DNA of 64,000 bases. It comes from Marinomonas fungiae. Lineage in GTDB: Bacteria > Pseudomonadota > Gammaproteobacteria > Pseudomonadales > Marinomonadaceae. The position numbers and the translations under genes are program-made. This document shows positions 9,313-18,931 of this stretch, in pieces. The number at the start of each line of letters is the position of its first letter. The first letter of the stretch is position 1. The notes under the pieces were generated by a model. It ran no database searches. It was not told the origin of the DNA and worked only from the letters and a program-made list of their open reading frames with translations. The DNA lies in NCBI RefSeq assembly GCF_001418205.1, contig NZ_LIQF01000001.1:402863-466862 (forward strand), written 5' to 3'.

Positions 9313-11130
9313 TTAACTTTTATGAAGGTAGAGGTATATCTCTTGCGCTTTATTTCCACCGATACCTTTGACTTTGGCGATATCTTCTTGTGATGCAGCC
9401 AATAATTCTTGATAGCCGCCAAAAGCGGTTAGCAGATCCTTCCGGCGTTTAGGACCGATGCCTGGGATATTTTCCAGCGCGGAGTGTCGACGTTTTTTAT
9501 CGCGACGACGACGGTGATTCTTCACCGCAAAACGGTGCGCCTCATCGCGAATATGCTGAATCAAATGCAAGGCTGACGAGTCAGGTGGCAATACCACCTC
9601 ATCCTCTTTCGAGCCAATATAGAGCGTTTCTAAGCCTGGCTTACGGGTATCACCTTTCGCCACGCCTAATAAGAAAATATCAACTAAGCCAAGCTCTTTT
9701 AAAACAGTCTCTGCTTGCGATAACTGCCCTTTACCACCATCGATCAGCAAAACATCTGGAGCCGGAATTTCACCCTCTTTAACGCGCTTGTAACGTCGGG
9801 TTAAGGCTTGACGCATGGCGCCATAATCATCACCCGGTTCCACACCTTCAATATTGAACGAGCGGTAGCGCTTTTTATCAGGACCATCTGGGCCAAACAC
9901 TACACAGGAAGCAACGGTTGCTTCGCCACTGGAATGGGAAATATCAAAACACTCCATATGAAGCGGTGGCTCTTTGAAGCCCAATACTTTCTGAAGCACG
10001 GCGATACGGCTGAAATGGTTGCGCTTATCTGTTAATCGAGCCTGAAGCCCCTGCTCCGCATTAAGCTTAGCAAGATCTAGCCAGCGAGCTCTTTGACCAC
10101 GAACACTGCTCGTGACTTCAATTTTCTTTTGTGTCGTTTCAAATAAAGCGTTTTCAATGACTTCTTGATCTTCGATATCATGGCTCAAGATAAGCGACTT
10201 AGGTAAATCTTGAGCGCCTCCGATATAAAGCTGAGCAATAAACGAAGACAGCAACTCGGACTCATTGATCTCGATCGGCATTTTCGGATAATGACTTTTA
10301 CTACCGATCACTTTACCCTGTCGCACCATCATTACGTGCACACAAAAACCACCAGGCTGTATCAGGGCGGCAATGACATCAGCATCACCGCTTTGACCAT
10401 AAACATGCTGCTCTTCTTGCACATGCTTAAGCTGGATAATTTGGTCACGAAGTGCCGCTGCTCGCTCAAACTCCATATCCGCCGCCGCAGTTGTCATCTG
10501 CGTCGTCAACTCAGATGTTAACTCTTGGTTCTTACCCTGCAAAAACATATGTGCATGACGCACGTCTTCCGCGTAATCCGAATCGCTGATAATCCCAACA
10601 CACGGTGCCGAACAACGTTTTATCTGATATTGCAAACAAGGGCGTGTGCGATTGCTGTAAACCGAGTCCTCACATTGACGCACACGAAACACTTTTTGCA
10701 TGGCAATCAGGCTCTCTTTTACAGCCAAACCGCTAGGGTATGGACCGTAAAGTTTGCCTTCTTTGCTTTTGCCACCTCGGCGAAACAGGATTGCCGGATG
10801 CTCATGATTGGAGATCAGGATATAGGGGTAGGATTTATCATCACGTAATAGAATATTGTATGGCGGACGATGCTGTTTAATCAGTGTCTGCTCAAGTAAC
10901 AGGGCTTCCGTTTCACTCTTAGTTACAGTGATTTCAATGGCGTCGATGCGACTCACCAATGCCATCGTTTTAGTCGTTAACCCTGTCGCGCGAAAATAGC
11001 TGGATACTCGATTTTTGAGATTTTTCGCCTTACCAACGTACAACAATTCACCTTTGCCATACATACGGTATACGCCAGGGCGTGTGGTGAGGTTTTGGAC
11101 AAAATGTTTAGGGGCGAAATCTTGAGACAC
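9313..11130 (-). CDS. uvrC: Excinuclease ABC subunit C
   Basis: A 605-residue UvrC, the dual-incision nuclease of nucleotide excision repair acting with UvrAB. The GIY-YIG domain is at the N-terminus (TRPGVYRMY, LLYVGKAKNLKNRV), then the UVR motif that contacts UvrB (about 205-240, FERAAALRDQI), the RNase H-like second nuclease domain (HMECFDISH, DVLLIDGGKGQL), and the helix-hairpin-helix pair at the C-terminus (IPGIGPKRRKDLL, VKGIGGNKAQEI). GTG start with AGGT six bases upstream; eight bases separate it from the gacA stop, so the two are co-transcribed. Confidence 0.97.
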   Translation of the reverse strand: MSQDFAPKHFVQNLTTRPGVYRMYGKGELLYVGKAKNLKNRVSSYFRATGLTTKTMALVSRIDAIEITVTKSETEALLLEQTLIKQHRPPYNILLRDDKSYPYILISNHEHPAILFRRGGKSKEGKLYGPYPSGLAVKESLIAMQKVFRVRQCEDSVYSNRTRPCLQYQIKRCSAPCVGIISDSDYAEDVRHAHMFLQGKNQELTSELTTQMTTAAADMEFERAAALRDQIIQLKHVQEEQHVYGQSGDADVIAALIQPGGFCVHVMMVRQGKVIGSKSHYPKMPIEINESELLSSFIAQLYIGGAQDLPKSLILSHDIEDQEVIENALFETTQKKIEVTSSVRGQRARWLDLAKLNAEQGLQARLTDKRNHFSRIAVLQKVLGFKEPPLHMECFDISHSSGEATVASCVVFGPDGPDKKRYRSFNIEGVEPGDDYGAMRQALTRRYKRVKEGEIPAPDVLLIDGGKGQLSQAETVLKELGLVDIFLLGVAKGDTRKPGLETLYIGSKEDEVVLPPDSSALHLIQHIRDEAHRFAVKNHRRRRDKKRRHSALENIPGIGPKRRKDLLTAFGGYQELLAASQEDIAKVKGIGGNKAQEIYLYLHKS

Positions 11131-11138
11131 TCATTTAC

Positions 11139-11780
11139 CTATACGAGACCTAAAACATTATAGCGCATCGCCAAACGTGCTAGCTCAACGTCACTTTGAA
11201 TTTCCAACTTGTCAAAAATACGTCTACGAAAAGTACTGACGGTTTTATCTGATACATTTAGGCGATCAGCGATTTCTTTCGTTTTCACGCAATCTACAAT
11301 CATCTGCGCCACTTGAAGCTCACGTTCAGACAGTTCACCAAATGGTGAATCTGAGCTATTTTTACTGGTTTTAGATAACGCCACTTTTTGCGCTACAACA
11401 CGAGAGAGGTATTGCTTTCCTTGAAATACAGTTTCCAGCGCTTCGAGTAATTCTGATTGATCGGACCCTTTTGCCACATAACCGCTTGCACCCGCTTCCA
11501 TCATTTTCGCTGGGTACGGTGCATCATCAATCGCGGACAATGCGATCACCTTAGTATTTGGGTGTAAACGCGCAATTTCTAAGGTAGCTCCCAAGCCGCC
11601 GATCCCAGGCATATGTACGTCCATCAAAACAACATCAATGTGCTCTTTACGTAGCACTTTTAGGGCTTCTTCGCCGCTGTGGACACTGCCCCACACAAGC
11701 ACCCCAGGAATGTCTTCAATGACACGCTTTATCCCTTCACACACCATGGTGTGATCATCGACGATCAGAACTTTACGCAT
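11139..11780 (-). CDS. gacA: Response regulator of the GacA/UvrY family
   Basis: A 213-residue two-component response regulator. Receiver domain 1-120 with the phosphoacceptor D54 in VLMDVHMPG, acidic pocket D8-D9 and K104 in YVAKG; LuxR/FixJ-type HTH about 145-205 (LSERELQVAQMI, KEIADRLNVSDKTVSTFRRRI). In the GacS/GacA (BarA/UvrY) system the phosphorylated regulator activates small RNAs that sequester CsrA/RsmA, controlling carbon storage, motility and secondary metabolism. Its place directly upstream of uvrC is diagnostic for this family rather than a generic LuxR-type regulator. The GacS sensor is not in the window. Confidence 0.93.
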   Translation of the reverse strand: MRKVLIVDDHTMVCEGIKRVIEDIPGVLVWGSVHSGEEALKVLRKEHIDVVLMDVHMPGIGGLGATLEIARLHPNTKVIALSAIDDAPYPAKMMEAGASGYVAKGSDQSELLEALETVFQGKQYLSRVVAQKVALSKTSKNSSDSPFGELSERELQVAQMIVDCVKTKEIADRLNVSDKTVSTFRRRIFDKLEIQSDVELARLAMRYNVLGLV

Positions 11781-11995
11781 CTTTACCTCATTTAAAGCAT
11801 ATAACTAAGCACAATTTTATAGGTTACGAATCTTTGCGAAAAGCAATAATCAATTACTTAGCGTAGCTATTTGTAAGGGCGTGCAACTTAAAGACGAATC
11901 ACCCAACAACTTTGTCAGTAACCCTTAACTCACTTTGTAGCGTTTTGTAATTTTTATAACCAAAAGTTATTTCACCAATCAATATTCGCGTACCT

Positions 11996-12799
11996 TTAGT
12001 CAGGTAGGCCTCCTTTATAACCAAGCTTTTTCAGTGCTTCTAACGCGTGCTCACGATACTGCGCCCGGATCTTTGTTCCATGTGTTTTGTATAAGTAGTA
12101 CAGATGTGGCGCCACATCACTTTCGCTAACCTGCAATTCAGTAGCGATTTCTGAAAGCAAAGACCCTAATACCGGCGCTGACTTATCTTCAATCAACACG
12201 GATTTAGGAATAACAAGCTTCTCTCCATTGATAACTTTATCAACGTATACTGTGTAATGCTTTTCAAAAACTGGCCAAGAAGTACGTTCATCTTCCGTAC
12301 TTAAGAAGTGCCATCCCGTTTCCGCACCCGCAAAGTAAACCGCAGGATGCGACCAAGCTTTTTCTTGGGGCTTGTGGCGGCAACTACAGGCCTCCATATA
12401 GGCCCTACGTGGCTCAGGTAGCCCATAAGCGCGGTAGGCCGTTTGGATCACCGACAAGAATTCAGAGATGGTTGGCGGCCAAGCGTACTTCTCTTTGGTA
12501 CGCTCTACTGCATACGCAAGTAAAGGTTCCTGAAAGCCTTTTAACGCAATCGCCCACTCACGTTTTGCCAGCTTCACCTCCTCAGTGGAAGCATACGCTG
12601 ATGCAAACTTATGAGTATAGATTGCTTTAAAGCGCGCAAACAGCATATTCACCAACACTCGCGTACGCTGCTCAGCCTCTTGCTGAGCTTGCGTTGGTTC
12701 GCGCTCACTACCAGTCTGTGTCGTGGATGTTGGTGAGGGCGCTGCTAACTTGCTCGCGATTGGATTTATTATTTGCTGTATAGGTTGCGGTTCCTTCAT
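11996..12799 (-). CDS. Lambda replication protein P-like helicase loader
   Basis: A 267-residue protein. Residues 45-195 resemble the phage lambda replication protein P family: a helical stretch RVLVNMLFARFKAIY, then KREWAIAL..GF, then WPPTISEFLSVIQ, which line up with the matching parts of lambda P as I recall it. Lambda P delivers and loads DnaB helicase, so a role in replicative-helicase loading is inferred. It overlaps the DnaT-like gene upstream by 92 bases; the first 30 residues are overprinted on that gene's 3' end. ATG at 12799 has no good ribosome binding site, so translation is probably coupled, or initiates later near residue 48 (GTG/TTG). No phage genes surround the pair. Confidence 0.7.
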   Translation of the reverse strand: MKEPQPIQQIINPIASKLAAPSPTSTTQTGSEREPTQAQQEAEQRTRVLVNMLFARFKAIYTHKFASAYASTEEVKLAKREWAIALKGFQEPLLAYAVERTKEKYAWPPTISEFLSVIQTAYRAYGLPEPRRAYMEACSCRHKPQEKAWSHPAVYFAGAETGWHFLSTEDERTSWPVFEKHYTVYVDKVINGEKLVIPKSVLIEDKSAPVLGSLLSEIATELQVSESDVAPHLYYLYKTHGTKIRAQYREHALEALKKLGYKGGLPD

Positions 12800-13553
12800 A
12801 GGATTGACGATCCGATTGCTTATATTGCCATTGACGTTTTACGTATTTGAAAAATTCGCTGTTCCAAGTACGAACATTTTTGCGCTGCTCTTTAATACGC
12901 AGGAGAAATTCAGCCAACAAAGACTCTGCAAATGCACGCTCAATACCCGCTTGCTGAATTTGTTCAAAGGTAGCGTCTTCTGGCAGCCATTGATCTGGCT
13001 GTCGCGTACGTTCCTTTGCTTCTAGGTATAGATCAAAATCAGACAATCCTCGACGATCACTGGTGGCCGCTGGCATCACAGGGGTTGGCGCATCTACCGC
13101 ATTATGAGTACGCGAACGTTGGGTAAACTGAGCTTGAGGAGCGCTTGATTTATCAGACGCCTCACTCTGCAAACGCGACAATTTATGCATCAGATCATCA
13201 TTTTGACTAGCTGTTTGCGGTGTAGTCTCGACATTGCGAGTACGAGTTGCCGAAGGCGTTGAGCGTTGTGCATCCTGTTGCTCTAGTAGTATCTCCAAGC
13301 CCGCTTCAGTACGTCGAAACTGTAAAGCTTGCGCCATTTGCAAACTACTTAGTAGACGCACGATATATGGCGCGTTCCAAAACGGCAACATATCGACCAG
13401 CTCTCTATGAGAAATTTTCATCTGGCGATTACTGAGATGATGGGCTTTTTGTTGTAGGTAAGTCAGTAAAACACTTTCCTCAAGGCCAAGTTCACAGGCT
13501 AAGTTAAACGAGACGGGTAACAAAAAATCAGGGGCAGCCATAGATACGACCAT
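12708..13553 (-). CDS. DnaT-like primosomal protein
   Basis: A 281-residue protein with an N-terminal winged-helix-like region (about 8-93), a long low-complexity linker rich in S, T, Q, A (about 94-175) and a C-terminal segment (186-245: PDQWLPEDATFEQIQQAG, then ESLLAEFLLRI, then TWNSEFFKYVKRQW) with the pattern of the DnaT single-stranded-DNA-binding domain. DnaT acts in PriA-dependent replication restart by bridging to the helicase loader. The overlapping downstream lambda-P-like gene supports a two-gene primosome module. Alternative start ATG at 13541; neither start has a strong ribosome binding site. Function is inferred from motif pattern and partner. Confidence 0.65.
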   Translation of the reverse strand: MVVSMAAPDFLLPVSFNLACELGLEESVLLTYLQQKAHHLSNRQMKISHRELVDMLPFWNAPYIVRLLSSLQMAQALQFRRTEAGLEILLEQQDAQRSTPSATRTRNVETTPQTASQNDDLMHKLSRLQSEASDKSSAPQAQFTQRSRTHNAVDAPTPVMPAATSDRRGLSDFDLYLEAKERTRQPDQWLPEDATFEQIQQAGIERAFAESLLAEFLLRIKEQRKNVRTWNSEFFKYVKRQWQYKQSDRQSYEGTATYTANNKSNREQVSSALTNIHDTDW

Positions 13554-13688
13554 TTCATTCGGGATGCTTCAGTTTATCAAACGACAAAGCTTTTGGCACG
13601 ATAACTCGCTTTTTAGGAATGAATCAAGCACAAAAATATGGGCACTCACAAAACTGTGACCAATACATTTCTTTACAATGAAATCCTG

Positions 13689-13717
13689 TTGACAGCGGTT
13701 TTTTAGACTCCTATGCT
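13689..13717 (+). promoter_or_regulatory. Sigma-70 promoter of hpf
   Basis: TTGACA at 13689-13694, a 17-base spacer and TATGCT at 13712-13717: a perfect -35, a near-consensus -10 and ideal spacing, about 70 bases before the hpf start codon. Confidence 0.8.
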
Positions 13718-13788
13718 GAAATTGTGCCGCGAAGTTAGACGCCTTTCTGGCTTCAACAATCGGCCAACTTTACTGAGGAGAAAGTTGT

Positions 13789-14106
13789 ATGTACACAATA
13801 AATATTACTGGTCATCACGTCGACATCACTCCAGCTATTAAAGATCACATCAACGAAAGAATGAGCAAAATTGCAAAATTGAGTGATCAAATCACCTCTG
13901 TCAACGTGACACTTATTCAGGACAGTAAAGAACAGAAAGCAGAAGCACGAATACATTTGCCAGGCAAAGAACTGTTTGCCACTGCATCTTCTGAAGATCG
14001 TTTGTTCCATGCAATCGATGGCATGATTGAGAAACTTGCCCGCCAAGTGGATAAACACAAAACCAAACAAGCCTCAGGAAATCATAAAGCGGCTGTCGCT
14101 TCATAG
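13789..14106 (+). CDS. hpf: Ribosome hibernation promoting factor, short form
   Basis: A 105-residue HPF/RaiA (sigma-54 modulation) family protein. These proteins bind the 30S subunit at the mRNA/tRNA channel and silence ribosomes in stationary phase. It starts MYTINITGHHVDITPAIKDH, the family N-terminus, and continues through the basic beta-alpha fold to EDRLFHAIDGMIEKLARQV. Length is that of short HPF or YfiA rather than the long HPF with dimerisation domain. ATG start with GAGGAG upstream. Strong sigma-70 promoter and its own hairpin terminator, so it is monocistronic. Whether it acts as HPF (100S dimer) or YfiA cannot be decided from sequence alone. Confidence 0.9.
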   Translation: MYTINITGHHVDITPAIKDHINERMSKIAKLSDQITSVNVTLIQDSKEQKAEARIHLPGKELFATASSEDRLFHAIDGMIEKLARQVDKHKTKQASGNHKAAVAS

Positions 14107-14129
14107 AGATACAGCCTATCTGACAACTT

Positions 14130-14160
14130 ACACGCCCGCTTAATGCGGGCGTGTTCGTTT
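14130..14160 (+). terminator. Intrinsic terminator of hpf
   Basis: A 10-bp perfect stem ACACGCCCGC / GCGGGCGTGT with loop TTAAT, followed by a short, interrupted T tract (TCGTTT), 23 bases after the stop. Weaker tail than the other terminators here. Confidence 0.7.
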
Positions 14161-14250
14161 CTGAAATAGATTTATTGATTGAACTTTGGAACTTCCGCCC
14201 GCATAGTCTGTCATAGGTTTCAGGATAATCTAACTAGGAGAACCTTTATC

Positions 14251-14907
14251 ATGCGTTACACAGATGCCCTTTCGACACATACGTCACAAGCGGCCAATAG
14301 GACGCTACGCAATACGTATGGCTTACTTTCGCTGACTTTGCTTTTCAGTGCGTTTACAGCTGGTATTAGCATGGTCTTCAATTTACCTCACCCTGGGTTA
14401 ATTTTGACCTTAGTGGGTTTCTACGGTTTGCTTTTCCTAACGTACAAATGCCGCAACAGCGCGATGGGGCTGTTGTGCGTGTTCGCATTGACTGGCTTTA
14501 TGGGCCTAACCCTTGGACCAATCTTAAATGCTTATCTGAGCATGGCTAATGGTGCGACCTTAATTATGAGCGCATTAGGTATGACCGGATTGTCTTTCCT
14601 TGGCCTATCTGCATATGCTTTGGTGTCAAAGAAAGACTTTAGTTTTCTAAACGGCTTCTTAACGGTTGGTTTCTTTGCTTTGTTGTTTGCCATGATCGCA
14701 GGCTTCTTCATTCAGTTACCAGCACTACAGATTTTTATCTCTGTCGGCTTCACGTTATTTTCTGCTGCAGTGATCCTACTTCAGACCAGTGAGATCGTTC
14801 GTGGCGGTGAAACCAACTACATTATGGCAACGGTGAACTTGTATGTCGCCCTATACAACATGTTCCTAAGCTTGTTGTCTCTGTTTGGTATGGCCAGCGA
14901 CGACTAA
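14251..14907 (+). CDS. yccA: Bax inhibitor-1/YccA family membrane protein
   Basis: A 218-residue integral membrane protein of the BI-1 family with about seven hydrophobic segments. E. coli YccA is an inhibitor and substrate of the FtsH protease and protects stalled SecY. I choose ATG at 14251, with AGGAG upstream, over the in-frame extension to 14179: the conserved MRYTDALSTHTSQAANRTLR start matches family members. In E. coli yccA sits beside tusE, in Pseudomonas before tusDCB, and here it directly precedes tusDCBE, though an intrinsic terminator separates them. The gene symbol follows synteny and family. Confidence 0.88.
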   Translation: MRYTDALSTHTSQAANRTLRNTYGLLSLTLLFSAFTAGISMVFNLPHPGLILTLVGFYGLLFLTYKCRNSAMGLLCVFALTGFMGLTLGPILNAYLSMANGATLIMSALGMTGLSFLGLSAYALVSKKDFSFLNGFLTVGFFALLFAMIAGFFIQLPALQIFISVGFTLFSAAVILLQTSEIVRGGETNYIMATVNLYVALYNMFLSLLSLFGMASDD

Positions 14908-14924
14908 TCGCTAACGCTGTTTTT

Positions 14925-14951
14925 AAAAGGCCGCAGACTGCGGCCTTTTTT
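14925..14951 (+). terminator. Intrinsic terminator after yccA
   Basis: Stem AAAAGGCCGCA / TGCGGCCTTTT with a three-base loop and a T-rich tail, 18 bases after the yccA stop. Confidence 0.88.
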
Positions 14952-14986
14952 ATGTGTAAAATTTATTTTATTTACTCAAGAACAGC

Positions 14987-15379
14987 ATGAACTACTCACT
15001 TTTTATTACTGGTAGCCCAACCGCAAGTCGCGCTTGCCATACAGCTCTGGACTTTGCCGAAGCGTTATTGTCTGATGGCGCACATCAAATACATGGGGTT
15101 TTCTTTTACGAGGAAGCCGTCGCCATTGCCAACGCTTTAGCTATGCCTCCTCGCGATGAATGTAATATCCGAAATGAATGGGTCGCCTTCGCAAAACAAC
15201 ACAGTGTCCCACTATACATTTGCATCGCCGCGGCCCTGCGCCGCGGAGAACTGAATGAAGCGGAAGCGAAACGCCATGAGGTAGCAAACCATAATCTAGC
15301 TGAGGGGTTTCTTTTAGAAGGCCTAGGCAGTTTAATCAGCTTGACTTCAGAGTCTGATCGGATGATGAGGTTTAAATAA
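14987..15379 (+). CDS. tusD: Sulfur relay protein TusD
   Basis: A 130-residue DsrE-fold protein, the sulfur-accepting subunit of the TusBCD hexamer in the relay IscS-TusA-TusBCD-TusE-MnmA, which thiolates U34 of tRNA Lys, Glu and Gln. The catalytic cysteine is in LYICIAAALRRG, in the position used by TusD. First gene of tusD-tusC-tusB-tusE; the next start follows one base after its stop. The final acceptor, MnmA, is also in this window (30708-31817). A DsrEFH (sulfur oxidation) assignment is unlikely given tusE and the absence of dsr genes. Confidence 0.93.
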   Translation: MNYSLFITGSPTASRACHTALDFAEALLSDGAHQIHGVFFYEEAVAIANALAMPPRDECNIRNEWVAFAKQHSVPLYICIAAALRRGELNEAEAKRHEVANHNLAEGFLLEGLGSLISLTSESDRMMRFK

Positions 15380-15380
15380 C

Positions 15381-15722
15381 ATGAGCACTCTAATTTACCT
15401 ATCAAGCTCCCCCTATAGCAGTACCACCATTAAAGAAGCTTTAGACCTTGCACTGGTGTTCGGTACTTTTGGACAAGACATTCGCCTAGCGGTTACAGGT
15501 GAAGCTTTGGCGTTATTAATCGACAATCAAACACCGAACGCACGCCAAGGAAAGCACCTTCATAAACTGCTGGATGGCCTTGAGTTCTACGATATTGAAC
15601 AAATCTATATTAAGCAAGATGAGATCCCAGCAGCGACCTCGCTGTGGTCGGGGGTGACTGCACTTGATTCAGAAGAATGGCTTAATATGCTCAACCAACA
15701 CCAATACATCTATCGTTTTTAA
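15381..15722 (+). CDS. tusC: Sulfur relay protein TusC
   Basis: A 113-residue DsrF-like subunit of the TusBCD complex. It starts MSTLIYLSSSPYSSTTIKEALDL, the family N-terminus with the SSPYGS-like motif, and ends in the short helix typical of TusC. There is no cysteine at all, fitting a structural rather than catalytic role. Spaced one base after tusD and ten before tusB. Confidence 0.92.
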   Translation: MSTLIYLSSSPYSSTTIKEALDLALVFGTFGQDIRLAVTGEALALLIDNQTPNARQGKHLHKLLDGLEFYDIEQIYIKQDEIPAATSLWSGVTALDSEEWLNMLNQHQYIYRF

Positions 15723-15732
15723 CGGGGTTTCT

Positions 15733-16017
15733 ATGAAGCTATATCAGGTCAACCAATACCAGTACCCCAAAAGCGTCGAAGATGATTGGATTAACTCACT
15801 ATCTGCTGGCGATGCCGTTTTATTATTGGAAGCAGGTGTTTTACGCGCCCTATCGCAGCCTAAGCTATTCAACACATTACAGGAAAAACAGGTCAAACTT
15901 TTCTGGCGCCAAACCGATTTGAAAGCTTATGGTATTCAAGCCATTACGGGTGAAGCTATTTCCGACTTGGAATGGGTCGAACTGACTCAAGAATATTCAA
16001 AAATCGTCGCTTGGTAA
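15733..16017 (+). CDS. tusB: Sulfur relay protein TusB
   Basis: A 94-residue DsrH-like subunit of TusBCD. The start is ATG at 15733 (MKLYQVNQYQYP), since the upstream in-frame extension overlaps tusC out of frame. The family core GDAVLLLEAGVLRAL is at about 28-42. It carries no cysteine. Ends nine bases before the tusE start. Confidence 0.88.
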   Translation: MKLYQVNQYQYPKSVEDDWINSLSAGDAVLLLEAGVLRALSQPKLFNTLQEKQVKLFWRQTDLKAYGIQAITGEAISDLEWVELTQEYSKIVAW

Positions 16018-16025
16018 GGTGTCCC

Positions 16026-16340
16026 ATGGCAACAATCGAATTTGATGAAGAAGGTTACTTACTGGATCTAAGCCTGTGGAGCGAAGCTCTGGCAGAAGAC
16101 ATTGCCAGAAAAGAAGGCTTGATCTTAACTGCAGCTCATTGGGAAGTGCTACGGGTATTGCGCGACTTCTACGAGCAGTTTGAAGTCTCACCAGCCATGC
16201 GGCCATTAGTAAAAGCAGTGACTAAAGAGCTAGGCCCAGACAAAGGTAAAAGCATTTACTTGATGAAACTTTTCCCTGGCAGCCCACCCAAGCTGGCCGC
16301 AAAAATTGCTGGCTTACCTAAACCCGCCAATTGCCTGTAA
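16026..16340 (+). CDS. tusE: Sulfur relay protein TusE
   Basis: A 104-residue DsrC-family sulfur carrier that takes persulfide from TusD and hands it to MnmA. It has the conserved HWEVLRVLRDFYEQF helix and PLVKAV, and the essential penultimate cysteine in the C-terminal PANCL. The second upstream DsrC cysteine typical of sulfite-reductase DsrC is absent, supporting TusE. Start at 16026 (MATIEFDEEGYL). In E. coli tusE is separate from tusDCB; here it completes the operon. Confidence 0.93.
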   Translation: MATIEFDEEGYLLDLSLWSEALAEDIARKEGLILTAAHWEVLRVLRDFYEQFEVSPAMRPLVKAVTKELGPDKGKSIYLMKLFPGSPPKLAAKIAGLPKPANCL

Positions 16341-16362
16341 TACCATCCTTCTAGCACCTACT

Positions 16363-16388
16363 AAAAAGGCAGCTTCAGCTGCCTTTTT
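16363..16388. terminator. Bidirectional terminator between tusE and cobA
   Basis: Palindromic stem AAAAAGGCAGC / GCTGCCTTTTT with a tiny loop, T-rich on both strands. It ends the tus operon rightwards and the cobA transcript leftwards. The last five codons and stop of cobA (stop at 16375-16377) lie inside the hairpin. Confidence 0.9.
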
Positions 16389-17142
16389 GCTCTATTAAAC
16401 ACGACTTGCCAAACCAAGACAGCTTATCTTGTAGCGCCACTACCTCACCAATGATTAATAGCGCTGGAGATTTCACTTCATTCTGCAACGCGATCTGATG
16501 AATATCCTTAATCGTTGAAGTAAACACGCGCTGATCTTTTGAAGTCCCCTTCTCGACGATCGCCACAGGCATCGAAGGTCGCATACCAAAACGAATCAAC
16601 GATTGACTAATCGACTCAAGCCCCGTTAAGCCCATATAAATGACAAGAGTTTGAGCCGGATGCACCAATTCATTCCATGGTAGTTCCGTAGTACCATCTT
16701 TAAGATGGCCAGTTAAGAAACGTACCGATTGCGCATAGTCACGATGCGTTAGTGGAATACCTGCGTAAGCGGCACAACCTGCGGCAGCTGTGACGCCAGG
16801 TACCACTTCAAAAGGCACCCCTTCCTGCACCAGCTCTTCCAGCTCTTCACCACCACGTCCGAAGATAAATGGATCGCCACCTTTTAAGCGCACGACCACT
16901 TTTCCTTCTTTTGCTTTTGTCGCAAGTAAGGCATTAATTTCTTCTTGAGGCAAACTATGCAATGATTTCGCTTTGCCGACGTATAGCTTTTCCGCTGTTG
17001 CAGGAATCATGGCAATGATCTGCTCGCCCACTAGACGGTCATAAAGCACCACATCCGCTGCAGTCAAAAGGCGATGAGCCTTCATCGTTAACAAGTCCGG
17101 ATCCCCTGGCCCTGCACCGATTAGATATACTTTACCAGTCAT
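16375..17142 (-). CDS. cobA: Uroporphyrinogen-III C-methyltransferase
   Basis: A 255-residue SUMT of the tetrapyrrole methylase family; it adds two methyl groups to uroporphyrinogen III to give precorrin-2 for siroheme and cobalamin. Motifs: [18 protein letters not shown] at the N-terminus, [37 protein letters not shown], and IYMGLTGL. This is the stand-alone SUMT without the CysG dehydrogenase/ferrochelatase part, as its length and N-terminus show. The ATG at 17142 lies 67 bases after serS, in the same direction. The Pseudomonas equivalent next to serS is cysG. Confidence 0.94.
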   Translation of the reverse strand: MTGKVYLIGAGPGDPDLLTMKAHRLLTAADVVLYDRLVGEQIIAMIPATAEKLYVGKAKSLHSLPQEEINALLATKAKEGKVVVRLKGGDPFIFGRGGEELEELVQEGVPFEVVPGVTAAAGCAAYAGIPLTHRDYAQSVRFLTGHLKDGTTELPWNELVHPAQTLVIYMGLTGLESISQSLIRFGMRPSMPVAIVEKGTSKDQRVFTSTIKDIHQIALQNEVKSPALLIIGEVVALQDKLSWFGKSCLIEQKGS

Positions 17143-17162
17143 ATATTTCTTATCTCAAATAG

Positions 17163-17186
17163 AAAGGCCCCGCAAGCGGAGCCTTT
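17163..17186 (-). terminator. Possible terminator of serS
   Basis: An 11-bp stem with one mismatch (AAAGGCTCCGC / GCGGGGCCTTT on the reverse strand) followed by an interrupted T stretch, between the serS stop and the cobA start. It may only attenuate, since cobA follows in the same direction. Confidence 0.55.
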
Positions 17187-17209
17187 GAATGCATATTGCA
17201 AAAACCGAA

Positions 17210-18520
<1,311 letters not shown>

Positions 18521-18559
18521 TTATGTAATTAAATAGATAAAAACTGCTTTGAGTTGGGC

Positions 18560-18931
18560 TCAAAAGGCACGCGCTAATCCAACACCGGCGGCCAAAGCCA
18601 AAATTCCTAGCAAACAACTTAATGATAAATAGCTTAGGGCACTTAGCCAAGCCTGCTGATTGATTAGAGAGACAATTTCTAAGGAAAAAGTCGAGAAGGT
18701 AGTAAAAGCCCCCAGAAAACCAATCATAATCAGCGGCCTTAGAAGCTCTAGGCTCGGTACTCGCTCGCTTATCAGCACAAATGCCATGCCCATCAAGAAA
18801 CTGCCCACCGCATTAATAGACAAAGTAGCCATCGGAAACTGTGCTTGCCAAAAGCTGTTCACCCACTTACCTACGGCAAAACGCGACAACGCCCCCAACG
18901 CCCCACCTAGAGCAATCATAAAATAGATCAT
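18560..18931 (-). CDS. crcB: Fluoride ion transporter CrcB
   Basis: A 123-residue four-helix Fluc channel that exports fluoride as an antiparallel dimer. Signatures: GGALGALSRF, NAVGSFLMG (the pore asparagine) and GFLGAFTTFSTFSLE (phenylalanine box and sodium site). I place the start at ATG 18931, which overlaps the rarA stop as TGATG, rather than at the TTG two codons upstream; translation is coupled to rarA. No fluoride riboswitch is visible, consistent with constitutive expression from the rarA operon. Confidence 0.93.
   Translation of the reverse strand: MIYFMIALGGALGALSRFAVGKWVNSFWQAQFPMATLSINAVGSFLMGMAFVLISERVPSLELLRPLIMIGFLGAFTTFSTFSLEIVSLINQQAWLSALSYLSLSCLLGILALAAGVGLARAF

Noticed and set aside
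11996..13553. Prophage remnant
   Set aside because: Apart from the lambda-P-like and DnaT-like pair there are no phage structural, lysis, integrase or repressor genes and no attachment repeats nearby.
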